Below are positions 1 to 6,090 of a stretch of DNA of 7,412 bases, piece after piece. The position numbers were made by a program, and so were the translations under genes. This DNA comes from Sulfuritalea sp. (GTDB lineage Bacteria; Pseudomonadota; Gammaproteobacteria; Burkholderiales; Rhodocyclaceae). The notes below the pieces were generated by a model. The model was not told the origin of the DNA, did no database searches, and worked only from the letters and a program-made list of their open reading frames with translations. The stretch is taken from the NCBI GenBank assembly GCA_026399445.1, contig JAPLRA010000006.1, forward strand, positions 1-7,412, given 5' to 3'. The number at the start of each line of letters is the position of its first letter. Position 1 is the stretch's first letter.

Positions 1-122
1 CCCTCGGCCAGATCGAAGCGCATCTGCCAGCCGAATACCGAGCGGGTACCCGTGCCGGTGCGGTCGGATTTCTCGTGCCCGTGCTCGAGTACGTGGCGCA
101 TCAGGTCAAGGTAGGGGCGCAT
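1..122 (-). CDS. thyA: Thymidylate synthase, N-terminal part (runs off left edge)
   Basis: Thymidylate synthase methylates dUMP to dTMP with methylene-tetrahydrofolate in the cytoplasm. The minus strand from the ATG at 122 gives 40 codons beginning MRPYLDLMRHVLEHG. They continue with the family hallmark DRTGTGTRSVFG, then WQMRFDLAE, up to the window edge. ThyA proteins begin with this pattern: a short helix, the DRTGTGT loop that contributes the phosphate-binding arginine, then the FG/QMRF stretch. The rest of the enzyme, including the catalytic cysteine, lies outside the window. The start is supported by its position a few residues ahead of the conserved helix. It diverges from the aminopeptidase gene across about 50 bp. 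No strong ribosome-binding site is visible on this strand. Confidence 0.9.
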   Translation of the reverse strand, partial: MRPYLDLMRHVLEHGHEKSDRTGTGTRSVFGWQMRFDLAE

Positions 123-141
123 GGATGTTGGCAGCAGCACT

Positions 142-147
142 TATAAT
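142..147 (+). promoter_or_regulatory. Perfect -10 box (TATAAT) for the aminopeptidase gene
   Basis: TATAAT lies 27 bases before the ATG at 175, in the 52-bp divergent spacer. No good -35 hexamer is found at 16-18 bp; the corresponding bases fall inside the start of thyA. A start of transcription near 154 would give a short leader of about 20 nt. The site supports translation from 175 and argues against the ATG at 121, which lies upstream of it. Function is inferred from sequence match and position only. Confidence 0.45.
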
Positions 148-174
148 CGACGGACCATTTTACTGGATTCATTC

Positions 175-1665
175 ATGACGCTCCCCCGCATCGCATTGCA
201 GCCCGCACGCCGGTATTCGCAGCTGGACCACGCCACTCACGGCCTGATCATTCTGCCGGCGGGCGCTGCGCTGCCGGCGGACCTGCCGCAGCGGGAGCAG
301 TGGCTGGCGGTGCTGAAACGCAAGGCGATGAAGCCGAAGGAACTGGCGAAGACGCCCCTGGCGCTCGATCTGCCCGACGGCCAACGCCGTGCGCTGCTCA
401 TGGCCGATGGCGCGCTGTCGCGTTTCGAGCGGCTGACGCGTTTGCGCAAGGCCGTGATGTTGCTGCTCGACGAGACACCGAAGTCCATCGCGGTCTGGGT
501 CGCGGCGGGCGAGGGCATGGCCGACGTGGCGCGCGATGCGGCCTACGTGGCGCAGATCAACGGCGTGCCGCTGCCGGTGCGCAAGAAGAAGCCGGCGGTG
601 GCGCTGGCGCAGATAGATCTTTTCTGTTCGCTGACAAATTCGGATCTCGCCCCGGTCAAATTGCTAGCCGGCGCCAACGTGCTGGCGCGCGAGCTCACCG
701 CCCTTGCTCCCAACGAACTGACGCCGGACACGTATCGCAAGCGCATTCGCAGCGTGGCGAAGGAGGCCGGGCTGAGCATCGAGGAATTCGATTTCAGAGC
801 CTTGAAGAAGATGGGCGCAGGAGCTTTTTGTGCCGTGGCGCAGGGCTCGCATCACGAAGACGCCGCCATCGTGCATCTGTCATGGAAACCGAAGTCGGCG
901 AAAAAGACCGTCGCCCTGGTCGGCAAGGGCATCTGCTTCGACACCGGCGGCCACAACCTCAAGCCCGCGCGCTACATGGCCGGCATGCACGAGGACATGA
1001 ACGGTTCGGCCGTGGCCCTGGCACTGACGCTGGCGGCGGCCGAGATGAAGCTGCCCGTGGCGATCGACTGCTGGCTGGCGATCGCCCACAACCACCTGTC
1101 GCCCGGCGCCTACAAGCAGAACGACATCATCACGGCGCTGGATGGCACCACCATCGAGGTGATGCATACCGATGCCGAAGGCCGCATGGTGCTGGCCGAC
1201 ACGCTGCTCATGGCGACTGACGGCAAGCTCGGCAAACGCGGCGGCAAGGCGACGCCAGCCCCCGACCTGGTGATCGATTTCGCCACGCTCACCGGGTCCA
1301 TGCATGTCGCGCTGGGCGCCCGCTACTCGGGCGTGTTTGCCAGCAGCGAAAAGCTGGGCGCGCTTGCCGTCGCTGCGGGTCGCGCCAGCGGCGAACGCAT
1401 CTGTGTTTTTCCGTTCGACGAGGACTACGATCCGGCGCTCGATTCCAAGGTGGCCGACGTCAAGCAATGCACGCTGGACGGCGAGGCCGACCACATCCTG
1501 GCCGCGCGCTTCCTGCAACGCTTCACCCGCAAGCGACCATGGTTGCACGTCGACCTTTCGGCATCGAGCTGCAGTGGGGGCCTGGGCGCCACGGCATCGG
1601 ATCTCACCGGTTTTGGCGTTGCCTGGGGATTGACGCTCCTGGCACAGTGGCTGGCGCAGGAATGA
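175..1665 (+). CDS. M17 family leucyl-aminopeptidase-type metallopeptidase
   Basis: Cytosolic two-metal exopeptidase that removes N-terminal amino acids from peptides. From the ATG at 175 it is 496 aa, the usual M17 length. Residues 1 to about 165 form the variable N-terminal domain. The C-terminal catalytic domain holds every expected residue: K251 and D256 in VGKGICFDTGG, K263, D274 in HEDMNGS, and D333, E335 and R337 in HTDAEGRMVL. These match the bovine lens enzyme's metal ligands and catalytic Lys/Arg, offset by one residue. The usual NTDAEGR is HTDAEGR here, so it belongs to a divergent branch rather than being plain PepA, and no symbol is given. An in-frame ATG at 121 is rejected because it overlaps the thyA start codon and precedes the TATAAT at 142. 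Ribosome binding before 175 looks weak (GGAT at 165-168). Substrate preference cannot be read from the sequence. Confidence 0.92.
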   Translation: MTLPRIALQPARRYSQLDHATHGLIILPAGAALPADLPQREQWLAVLKRKAMKPKELAKTPLALDLPDGQRRALLMADGALSRFERLTRLRKAVMLLLDETPKSIAVWVAAGEGMADVARDAAYVAQINGVPLPVRKKKPAVALAQIDLFCSLTNSDLAPVKLLAGANVLARELTALAPNELTPDTYRKRIRSVAKEAGLSIEEFDFRALKKMGAGAFCAVAQGSHHEDAAIVHLSWKPKSAKKTVALVGKGICFDTGGHNLKPARYMAGMHEDMNGSAVALALTLAAAEMKLPVAIDCWLAIAHNHLSPGAYKQNDIITALDGTTIEVMHTDAEGRMVLADTLLMATDGKLGKRGGKATPAPDLVIDFATLTGSMHVALGARYSGVFASSEKLGALAVAAGRASGERICVFPFDEDYDPALDSKVADVKQCTLDGEADHILAARFLQRFTRKRPWLHVDLSASSCSGGLGATASDLTGFGVAWGLTLLAQWLAQE

Positions 1666-1690
1666 CAGCGAGGCCCGGAGCCGCTATGCT
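1662..1690 (+). promoter_or_regulatory. Candidate sigma70 promoter ahead of the PilZ-like gene
   Basis: ATGACA at 1662-1667 (5 of 6 to TTGACA), a 17-bp spacer, then TATGCT at 1685-1690 (4 of 6 to TATAAT). The -35 overlaps the stop codon of the aminopeptidase gene. Transcription would begin near 1697, giving a leader of about 20 nt. The downstream gene could also be read through from the aminopeptidase promoter, because no terminator is visible in the 51-bp gap. Confidence 0.4.
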
Positions 1691-1716
1691 AGTGCCAACT
1701 TACCGATAAAAACTCC

Positions 1717-3196
1717 ATGCTCGGATTCTTCTCCAACAAGACAGTTCACCCGCTGGCCGACTCGCGCGAGGTCAAGCGCATTCTCGCCGAGATCGCCAAT
1801 CCCGGCCGCGGGGCGCTCTCCGCCGTGGAAGATGCAGGCGCCTGGCTTGAATCGCTGGCTGCCGACGAGAGTTTCAAGCTGGCGCAGCGCGTCGACCTGA
1901 TACTGCGGATCGACGAAGCGACTGCAGCCCAGGCGCGCCGTCTTGGCCGCGAGTTTCCCGTATCGGTTGGCCTCAGCCGCACCCAGGAGTCGAAGCAGTG
2001 GCAGTGCTGCCACGGCTATTGGCAGCATCTGGTTGACTCCTATCTCGATTGCATCACCCGCTACCGGGCGGCAGTAAAGGAAGAGGATGCCATCCGGCCC
2101 CAGCTGCCGATGATCTATGGTCGCCTGATCGGTGCGCTGGCGGCGCAGCTCAAGTGGAAGCAGTTCCGCTATGGCCCGGTCGATCCCGAGTTCTGGAAGA
2201 CGCTGGGCGCCACCTACCTCGCTGCCGTCGAGGCAAAAGCCGCCCAGAAGCCGCTGCTGCTCCATGCCGGCAGTACCGAGACCTCGATCGAGGCGGATCT
2301 TCCATGCGGCATCGATGGGCAACCTCAAGCCGCTGGAGATCGAGATTGCCGAACGCTTCATCACCTACTTTCTGCCCTTCTTTTCACTGATTCGGGAAGT
2401 CCGGCCGGAAAATGTGTATTGGGTGGATGCCGCCAAACCGCTGCCGCCGACGCGGCTCGCCAAATTGCCCGAGGTGACGCCAACCTTGCGCTTCTTCAAC
2501 GGCACGCGAGCGGTGGCGGCGGTTGAAAAAACCATGGAGCAGATTCGTGCTGAAGGTCGTGTGCCCGCCGGCATCAAGCTCGGTGCGCAATACGACGTCG
2601 ACACGGTGATTCCGGTTCTCGAGCATCTGGGCATGTGCTGGGCGCCCAAGCCGCCGACGCGCAGCAATACCCGGCACCGGATGAACTCGCAGTTGAAAGT
2701 GGTCAACGGGCTGGCGGCGGTGCATCAGCGGCTTTCGGGCCGCGCCAGCGGCACGGAAGGCCTTGAAACCTGGGTGATCGATGATGTCAGTCTGGGCGGC
2801 TTTGGTGCGCAAGTAACCAGTTCCCGCCAGGACTGGATTCGTATTGGTGCCCTCGTCGGCATGCAGCCGGAGGGTGGCGAGAACTGGCTGATCGGCATTG
2901 TCCGTCGCTATGTCCGCACCGGGCCGAATCAGGGGTCGGTCGGTATCGAAACCCTGTCGAAAACGCCGTATGCCGTGTTTGCCGATGCCGGCGGCCTGGA
3001 CACGGAGGCGTTGCTGCTCGACATTCCGGAGGTCGGCGAGTATGCCCGCATGGCCTTGCCGGCCCGTGCGCTCGAGGAAAAGGTGGCGCTGTTGTTCCCC
3101 CTCGACGACAAGAATGCCCGTCTGCATCCGCGCGAGACGATCAAGACGGGAAACGACTTCGTCGTCGCGAATTTCTTCGTGCAATCCTTCAGCTGA
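1717..3196 (+). pseudogene. PilZ-like (c-di-GMP binding) protein gene, interrupted by one frameshift
   Basis: Two overlapping reading frames make one protein. Frame 1 runs from the ATG at 1717 (MLGFFSNKTVHPL) and reads sensibly to about 2298, ending ETSIEAD. It then turns into unlikely sequence and stops at 2524-2526. Frame 2 reads sensibly from about 2300 (FHAASMGNLKPLE) to the TGA at 3194-3196. Joined, the product is 492-493 aa. The N-terminal 300 or so residues are soluble, helix-rich and unrecognised. The C-terminal part has the PilZ motif pair: RxxxR (RSNTR, 2660-2674) and DxSxxG (DVSLGG, 2783-2800), followed by strands such as WLIGIVRRYV. PilZ domains bind c-di-GMP through these residues. 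The pair is 36 residues apart, longer than usual, so the assignment is moderate. There is no signal peptide or membrane segment. A start without a good ribosome-binding site follows a candidate promoter. The break may be a real mutation or a sequencing error. Confidence 0.7.
2293..2305 (+). other. Frameshift junction in the PilZ-like gene
   Basis: Frame 1 codons GCG GAT end at 2298. Frame 2 codons TTC CAT GCG begin at 2300, leaving C2299 unpaired with either frame. The smallest repairs are removal of one base, giving ...ADFHAAS, or restoration of two, for example GATCTCTTCC in place of GATCTTCC, giving ...ADLFHAAS. The second would be loss of one CT unit from a CTCT run, a common slippage event. 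Codon choice and residue composition are normal on both sides up to the junction. Confidence 0.7.
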
Positions 3197-3205
3197 GCCG
3201 TCGCT

Positions 3206-3793
3206 TCAGCCAGCCGGCCTGATCGCCGACTTAGGCCGGAAGGCCTTGACCACCGCCTCGCGGGTCTCGACATACGGCCCGCCGATCAGGTCCAGGCAGT
3301 AGGGTACGGCCGCGAATATGCCAGGTACGAGTTGTTTGCCTGTCGCATCCTTGACGCCTTCGAGCGTTTCCTTGATCGATTTCGGCTGCCCCGGCAGATT
3401 CAGGATCAGGGATTTGCCGCGAATCACACCGACCTGCCGCGAGAGAATCGCCGTCGGCACGAAGTTGAGCGAGATCTGCCGCATCTGTTCGCCGAACCCC
3501 GGCATGACTTTGTGCGCCACGGCCAGCGTGGCTTCCGGCGTCACGTCGCGCAGCGCCGGGCCGGTGCCGCCGGTGGTCAGCACCAGGTGGCAGCCGACCG
3601 TGTCGCAGAGTTCGATCAGGGTCTGTTCGATGGCGGCTTGTTCATCAGGGATCAGGCGCGTTTCGATACGCCAGGCCGAGCTGAGCGCCTGCCCGAACCA
3701 CTCGCGCAGTGCCGGAATGCCTTTGTCTTCATAGACGCCGCTGGAGGCGCGATCCGAGATGGAGACGAGGCCGATCAGGAGTTCGTCGTTCAT
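3206..3793 (-). CDS. mog: Molybdopterin adenylyltransferase
   Basis: Mog activates molybdopterin by adenylating it with ATP, the step before MoeA inserts molybdate to make molybdenum cofactor. The 195-aa product equals E. coli Mog in length. Visible family features are IGLVSISDRAS at 7-17, the YEDKGIP segment at 21-27, D50, the MoCF signature LTTGGTGPALRDVTPEAT (72-89) with D83, and the LPGQP loop at 133-137. D50 and D83 correspond to the catalytic aspartates of E. coli Mog (D49, D82). The start is well supported: AAGGAA (minus strand, 3799-3804) lies 5 nt before the ATG. That ribosome-binding site sits inside the last codons of the upstream ydcF/elyC-like gene, which ends 2 bp before this ATG, so the two are almost certainly co-transcribed. 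No moaA, moeA or molybdoenzyme gene is in view. The gene ends nine bases from the convergent PilZ-like gene. Confidence 0.95.
   Translation of the reverse strand: MNDELLIGLVSISDRASSGVYEDKGIPALREWFGQALSSAWRIETRLIPDEQAAIEQTLIELCDTVGCHLVLTTGGTGPALRDVTPEATLAVAHKVMPGFGEQMRQISLNFVPTAILSRQVGVIRGKSLILNLPGQPKSIKETLEGVKDATGKQLVPGIFAAVPYCLDLIGGPYVETREAVVKAFRPKSAIRPAG
3214..3239. other. Inverted repeat at the convergent gene ends
   Basis: CCGGCCT (3214-3220) and AGGCCGG (3233-3239) form a perfect 7-bp stem with a 12-nt loop. It lies inside the last codons of mog and just past the plus-strand stop at 3194-3196. A second, weaker stem, GCTGA/TCAGC (3192-3196 with 3206-3210), covers both stop codons. Neither is followed by a T-run, so a classical intrinsic terminator is not shown. 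It could slow or end transcription from either side, but part of it is simply coding sequence. Confidence 0.25.
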
Positions 3794-3795
3794 GG

Positions 3796-4545
3796 CTATT
3801 CCTTGAAGCGGTTGTAGAGTTGGCCGAGGTATTCGTGGAGCGCTTCGCGGCTGAGGCCGAGGCCACCGGGGAGCAACGATCCGGCCAGCGAGGGTGATCC
3901 GGTGCTGAATCCCATGGGCGCCGGAATTACCTCGAGCCCCTGTTTCTCGAACAGCGGAACCGCCCGAGGCAGGTGCGAGGCGTTGCTGACCAGGGCAATG
4001 CGGGTGATGCCCGCGGTCTTCAGCATCGGCGCCGAGAGGCTGGCGTTTTCGGCACTGTCGCGCGAGGCGGCTTCGACCCAGCGCACCTTCACGCCGAAGT
4101 CTTGCTCGAGTGCTTCGCGCATCAATTCGCCTTCGGCCCGCCCACCGGCCGGGGCGCCGCCCGTGACCAGCAGCGGCAGGCGCGATTCACGCGCCAGCCG
4201 CGCGCCGAAGCGCAGCCTTTCCAGTGTGGCGGATCCGATCGTGTCGCCGCCATACTCGGGCGCCGCTAAATACGTGCCGCCGCCGAGAATCACGATGGCC
4301 TGCACCCGCTGCAATTGCGCCGGCGCGATCGGCGGATAGGGTTCCAGCGGCGCCATCAGGGCCTTGCCGACAATGGGCAGCGATAGTAAGAGCAGACCGA
4401 GCAGCGACAGGATCGCCAGCCACAGGCCACCGTTCCGCCAGCCCCGACTTTTTGCGTTCGTCAGCCAGAGCCCGACGAACGCCAGCAAGATCGGTCCGGT
4501 CGGCGGCAGAATCAGGGCAGTCAGGAGCTTCTTCAGCAGAAACAT
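3796..4545 (-). CDS. YdcF/ElyC family (DUF218) membrane-anchored envelope protein
   Basis: The 249-aa protein has two N-terminal hydrophobic segments (about 10-28 and 40-58) followed by a DUF218 domain, the architecture and length of E. coli ElyC (YcbC), which affects peptidoglycan and lipid-carrier metabolism. Family motifs in order are AIVILGGGT (83-91), RLRFGARLAR (110-119), LLVTGGAP (125-132), the acidic SRDSAENA (161-168), and ALVSNASHLPRAVPLF (184-199) with conserved H191, R194 and A195. DUF218 proteins share a nucleotide-binding-like fold, but the reaction they catalyse is not established, so a precise function is not claimed. It is the first gene of a two-gene minus-strand unit with mog, ending 2 bp before the mog start. 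No clear ribosome-binding site precedes its ATG at 4545. An ATG on the other strand overlaps this start codon (CATG) but is not used by metY. Confidence 0.85.
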   Translation of the reverse strand: MFLLKKLLTALILPPTGPILLAFVGLWLTNAKSRGWRNGGLWLAILSLLGLLLLSLPIVGKALMAPLEPYPPIAPAQLQRVQAIVILGGGTYLAAPEYGGDTIGSATLERLRFGARLARESRLPLLVTGGAPAGGRAEGELMREALEQDFGVKVRWVEAASRDSAENASLSAPMLKTAGITRIALVSNASHLPRAVPLFEKQGLEVIPAPMGFSTGSPSLAGSLLPGGLGLSREALHEYLGQLYNRFKE

Positions 4546-4571
4546 GGGGTCAAAGGCGGGGCTGATCGCGT

Positions 4572-4600
4572 TTTATGAGGGGCGCTACGACCACTATTAT
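4572..4600 (+). promoter_or_regulatory. Candidate metY promoter in the divergent spacer
   Basis: The 100-bp gap 4546-4645 separates the elyC-like gene from metY and is AT-richer than its surroundings. TATTAT at 4595-4600 matches TATAAT at 5 of 6 positions. At 17 bp upstream there is a poor -35, TTTATG at 4572-4577. The predicted transcript start near 4607 would leave a leader of about 40 nt. The opposite strand reads GATAAT over 4596-4601, so the same AT-rich core could serve the elyC-mog unit. No known methionine riboswitch or MetR/MetJ-type site was recognised. Confidence 0.35.
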
Positions 4601-4645
4601 CAATGTAATTTGCCCCGACCACGGTTTGTGCCAACGCCCCTTTTC

Positions 4646-5938
4646 ATGATGGATCGCTCCTACGGTATCGAAACGCTCTGCCTGCATGCCGGCGCCCAGC
4701 CGGACGCGGCCACCGGCGCGCGTGCCCTGCCGATCCATCAGACCACATCCTTTGTCTTCGATTCGGCGGAGCACGCCGCGAGCCTGTTCAACCTGCAGAC
4801 CTTCGGCAACGTCTATTCCCGTATCGGCAACCCCACCGTCGCCGCCTTCGAGGAGCGCATGGCCGCGCTGGAAGGCGGTCGTGCCGCAGTGGCTGCCGCG
4901 ACCGGCCTGGCGGCGCAGATGGTCGCATTGCTGACCTTGTGCGAATCCGGTGACCGCATCGTCGCCGCGCGCTCGCTCTACGGCGGCAGCTTCTCGCAAC
5001 TCGATGTCAGCCTGCGCAAGCTCGGCATCGAGACCGTGTTCGTCGATTCCGATGATCCGGAAAATTTTCGCACCGCGTTGTCCGGCAACACCAAATGCCT
5101 GTTTGCCGAGACGGTCGCCAATCCGCGGCTCAACGTGCTTGATATCGAGGCGGTGGCCGCGATCGCCCACGCGCACGGCGTACCGCTGATCATCGACAAC
5201 ACCGTGCCCTCGCCCTGCCTGTGCCAGCCTTTCCGGCATGGCGCCGATATCATCGTGCACTCGGCGACCAAGTTCCTCGGCGGTCACGGCACCACGCTGG
5301 GCGGCGTGGTGATCGAGTCCGGCAAATTTGATTGGGGCAATGGAAAATTTCCCGGCATGACCGAACCTTCCGCCGGCTACCACGGCGTCAAGTTCTACGA
5401 GACCTTCGGCGACTTCGGATTCACCATGAAGGCGCGCATGGAAACCCTGCGCACCTTCGGTCCCGCGCTGTCGCCGTTTTCCGCCTGGCTGCTGATGCAG
5501 GGCATCGAAACGCTGCCGCTGCGCATGAAGCGCCATTGCGAAAATGCGCTGGCCGTGGCGCAGCATCTGGAGAGCCATCCGCGGGTGGCATGGGTCAATT
5601 ACCCCGGCTTGCCTTCCAGTCCCGGCTATGCGCTGGCGCAGCGCTACCTCGGCACGAAGGGCAATGCCGGCGCCGGCGCCATCCTGAGCTTCGGTGTCAA
5701 GGGTGGGCAAGTCGCCGGAGAACGCTTCATCGACGCCCTGCAGTTCTGTTCTCATCTGGCCAACATCGGCGACGCCAAGACGCTGGTGATCCATCCGGCG
5801 TCGACCACGCATCGGCAAATGAACGAGGCGGATCAGCAGGCGTCCGGCGTGACGCCCGACATGGTGCGCCTGTCGGTGGGACTTGAGACGCTTGACGATA
5901 TCCTCTGGGACATCGACCAGGCGCTGGAGCGCTCATGA
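4646..5938 (+). CDS. metY: O-acetylhomoserine aminocarboxypropyltransferase (O-acetylhomoserine sulfhydrylase)
   Basis: A PLP enzyme of the Cys/Met metabolism family that joins O-acetylhomoserine and sulfide to give homocysteine, the direct-sulfhydrylation route to methionine. The 430-aa length fits MetY better than MetZ (about 400 aa). Residues visible from the ATG at 4646: TLCLHAG near the N-terminus, YSRIGNPT with Y57 and R59 (PLP phosphate contacts), ATGLAAQ around 85-91, D184 in IIDNT (PLP ring nitrogen), the Schiff-base lysine K209 in SATKFLGGHGTTLGG, and R408 in RLSVGLE (substrate carboxylate). Two adjacent ATGs (4646, 4649) are possible starts. The frame is open far upstream, but those codons overlap the elyC-like gene and lack family similarity. 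There is no obvious ribosome-binding site. O-succinylhomoserine specificity cannot be excluded from sequence. A short ORF starts within its stop codon (ATGA). Confidence 0.93.
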   Translation: MMDRSYGIETLCLHAGAQPDAATGARALPIHQTTSFVFDSAEHAASLFNLQTFGNVYSRIGNPTVAAFEERMAALEGGRAAVAAATGLAAQMVALLTLCESGDRIVAARSLYGGSFSQLDVSLRKLGIETVFVDSDDPENFRTALSGNTKCLFAETVANPRLNVLDIEAVAAIAHAHGVPLIIDNTVPSPCLCQPFRHGADIIVHSATKFLGGHGTTLGGVVIESGKFDWGNGKFPGMTEPSAGYHGVKFYETFGDFGFTMKARMETLRTFGPALSPFSAWLLMQGIETLPLRMKRHCENALAVAQHLESHPRVAWVNYPGLPSSPGYALAQRYLGTKGNAGAGAILSFGVKGGQVAGERFIDALQFCSHLANIGDAKTLVIHPASTTHRQMNEADQQASGVTPDMVRLSVGLETLDDILWDIDQALERS

Positions 5939-6090
5939 ATAAATCTACTGCGCGGACCGGATCGGGGCGTGGGCGGTGCTCGCTATCCTCATGTACAACG
6001 ACGTACATTCCGGTAGCTGCGCTCCGGCCGCACCCCGCTGCGGCCCGCTCGCTACGATTTCTTCACGAGCGTCCGGAGCGCAGCGCATGA
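5935..6090 (+). CDS. Possible 51-codon leader ORF between metY and the DUF2802 gene
   Basis: The ATG at 5935 overlaps the metY stop (ATGA) and is preceded by GGAG at 5926-5929, 5 nt upstream. The TGA at 6088-6090 overlaps the start of the next gene (ATGATG at 6087-6092). The predicted 51-aa peptide starts MNKSTARTGSGRGRC and is Arg-, Ala- and Ser-rich. It has no membrane segment and no family I recognise. Its composition looks more like translated GC-rich non-coding DNA than a selected protein, so a stable product is doubtful. The precise fit at both ends makes it plausible as a translated leader that carries ribosomes from metY to the next gene and through the inverted repeat at 6016-6084. 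Confidence 0.3.
   Translation: MNKSTARTGSGRGRCSLSSCTTTYIPVAALRPHPAAARSLRFLHERPERSA
5991..6008. promoter_or_regulatory. 18-bp dyad ATGTAC-N6-GTACAT
   Basis: ATGTAC (5991-5996) and GTACAT (6003-6008) are perfect inverted copies around AACGAC. The shape fits an operator half-site pair or a small RNA hairpin. A -10-like TATCCT lies just upstream at 5984-5989 without a recognisable -35. If that is a promoter, the dyad would cover its transcription start. No known regulator is assigned. Confidence 0.3.
6016..6084 (+). repeat. Branched inverted repeat (12-bp outer stem) ahead of the DUF2802 gene
   Basis: GCTGCGCTCCGG (6016-6027) and CCGGAGCGCAGC (6073-6084) are perfect 12-bp inverted repeats. Between them are two further hairpins. 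CCGCA/TGCGG (6028-6032 with 6039-6043) has a 6-nt loop. CGCTCG/CGAGCG (6046-6051 with 6066-6071) has a 14-nt loop. Together they form a three-way junction. Alternative pairings exist: GGCCGCA/TGCGGCC (6026-6032 with 6039-6045) and GTAGC/GCTAC (6013-6017 with 6051-6055), the latter giving a REP-like palindrome over 6013-6055. The 3' outer arm contains the GGAG of the next gene. It may be a regulatory RNA structure or a copy of a dispersed palindromic repeat. There is no T-run after it, so it is not an obvious terminator. Confidence 0.6.
6075..6078 (+). promoter_or_regulatory. Ribosome-binding site of the DUF2802 gene, inside the repeat stem
   Basis: GGAG lies 8 nt before the ATG at 6087 and fixes that codon as the likely start, in preference to an in-frame GTG at 5976. 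It is part of the 3' arm of the 12-bp stem (6073-6084), so it would be hidden when the stem forms. Confidence 0.6.

Noticed and set aside
121..174. Longer N-terminus for the M17 peptidase from the ATG at 121
   Set aside because: It overlaps the thyA start codon, lies upstream of a perfect TATAAT, and adds 18 residues with no family look.
880..1548. Minus-strand open frame (222 codons) opposite the M17 peptidase
   Set aside because: Shadow of a gene whose catalytic residues are all intact on the plus strand.
2132..2296. Frame-2 reading from the ATG at 2132 as the start of an independent gene
   Set aside because: Frame 1 is the plausible coding frame until about 2298; frame 2 before that is a Ser/Arg-rich shadow.
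2296..2305. Programmed +1 frameshift at CTT C
   Set aside because: There is no stop codon just after the shift site, no upstream Shine-Dalgarno-like stimulator and no clear slippery context as in prfB; an ordinary indel or read error is simpler.
2384..3184. Minus-strand open frame (266 codons) opposite the PilZ-like gene
   Set aside because: Biased composition with no motif; the plus strand carries the PilZ motif pair.
4546..4645. SAM- or SAH-type riboswitch ahead of metY
   Set aside because: The likely leader is only about 40 nt and I could not match any known riboswitch core or terminator hairpin.
4550..5818. Long minus-strand open frame (422 codons) opposite metY
   Set aside because: It is a GC-driven shadow of metY with His/Arg/Gly-rich composition and no recognisable motif.
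6016..6084. Intrinsic terminator for metY
   Set aside because: No T-run follows the stem, and the next gene begins three bases after it.
5976..6086. GTG at 5976 as the start of the DUF2802 protein
   Set aside because: It lacks a good ribosome-binding site and would translate the inverted repeat; GGAG at 6075-6078 supports 6087.
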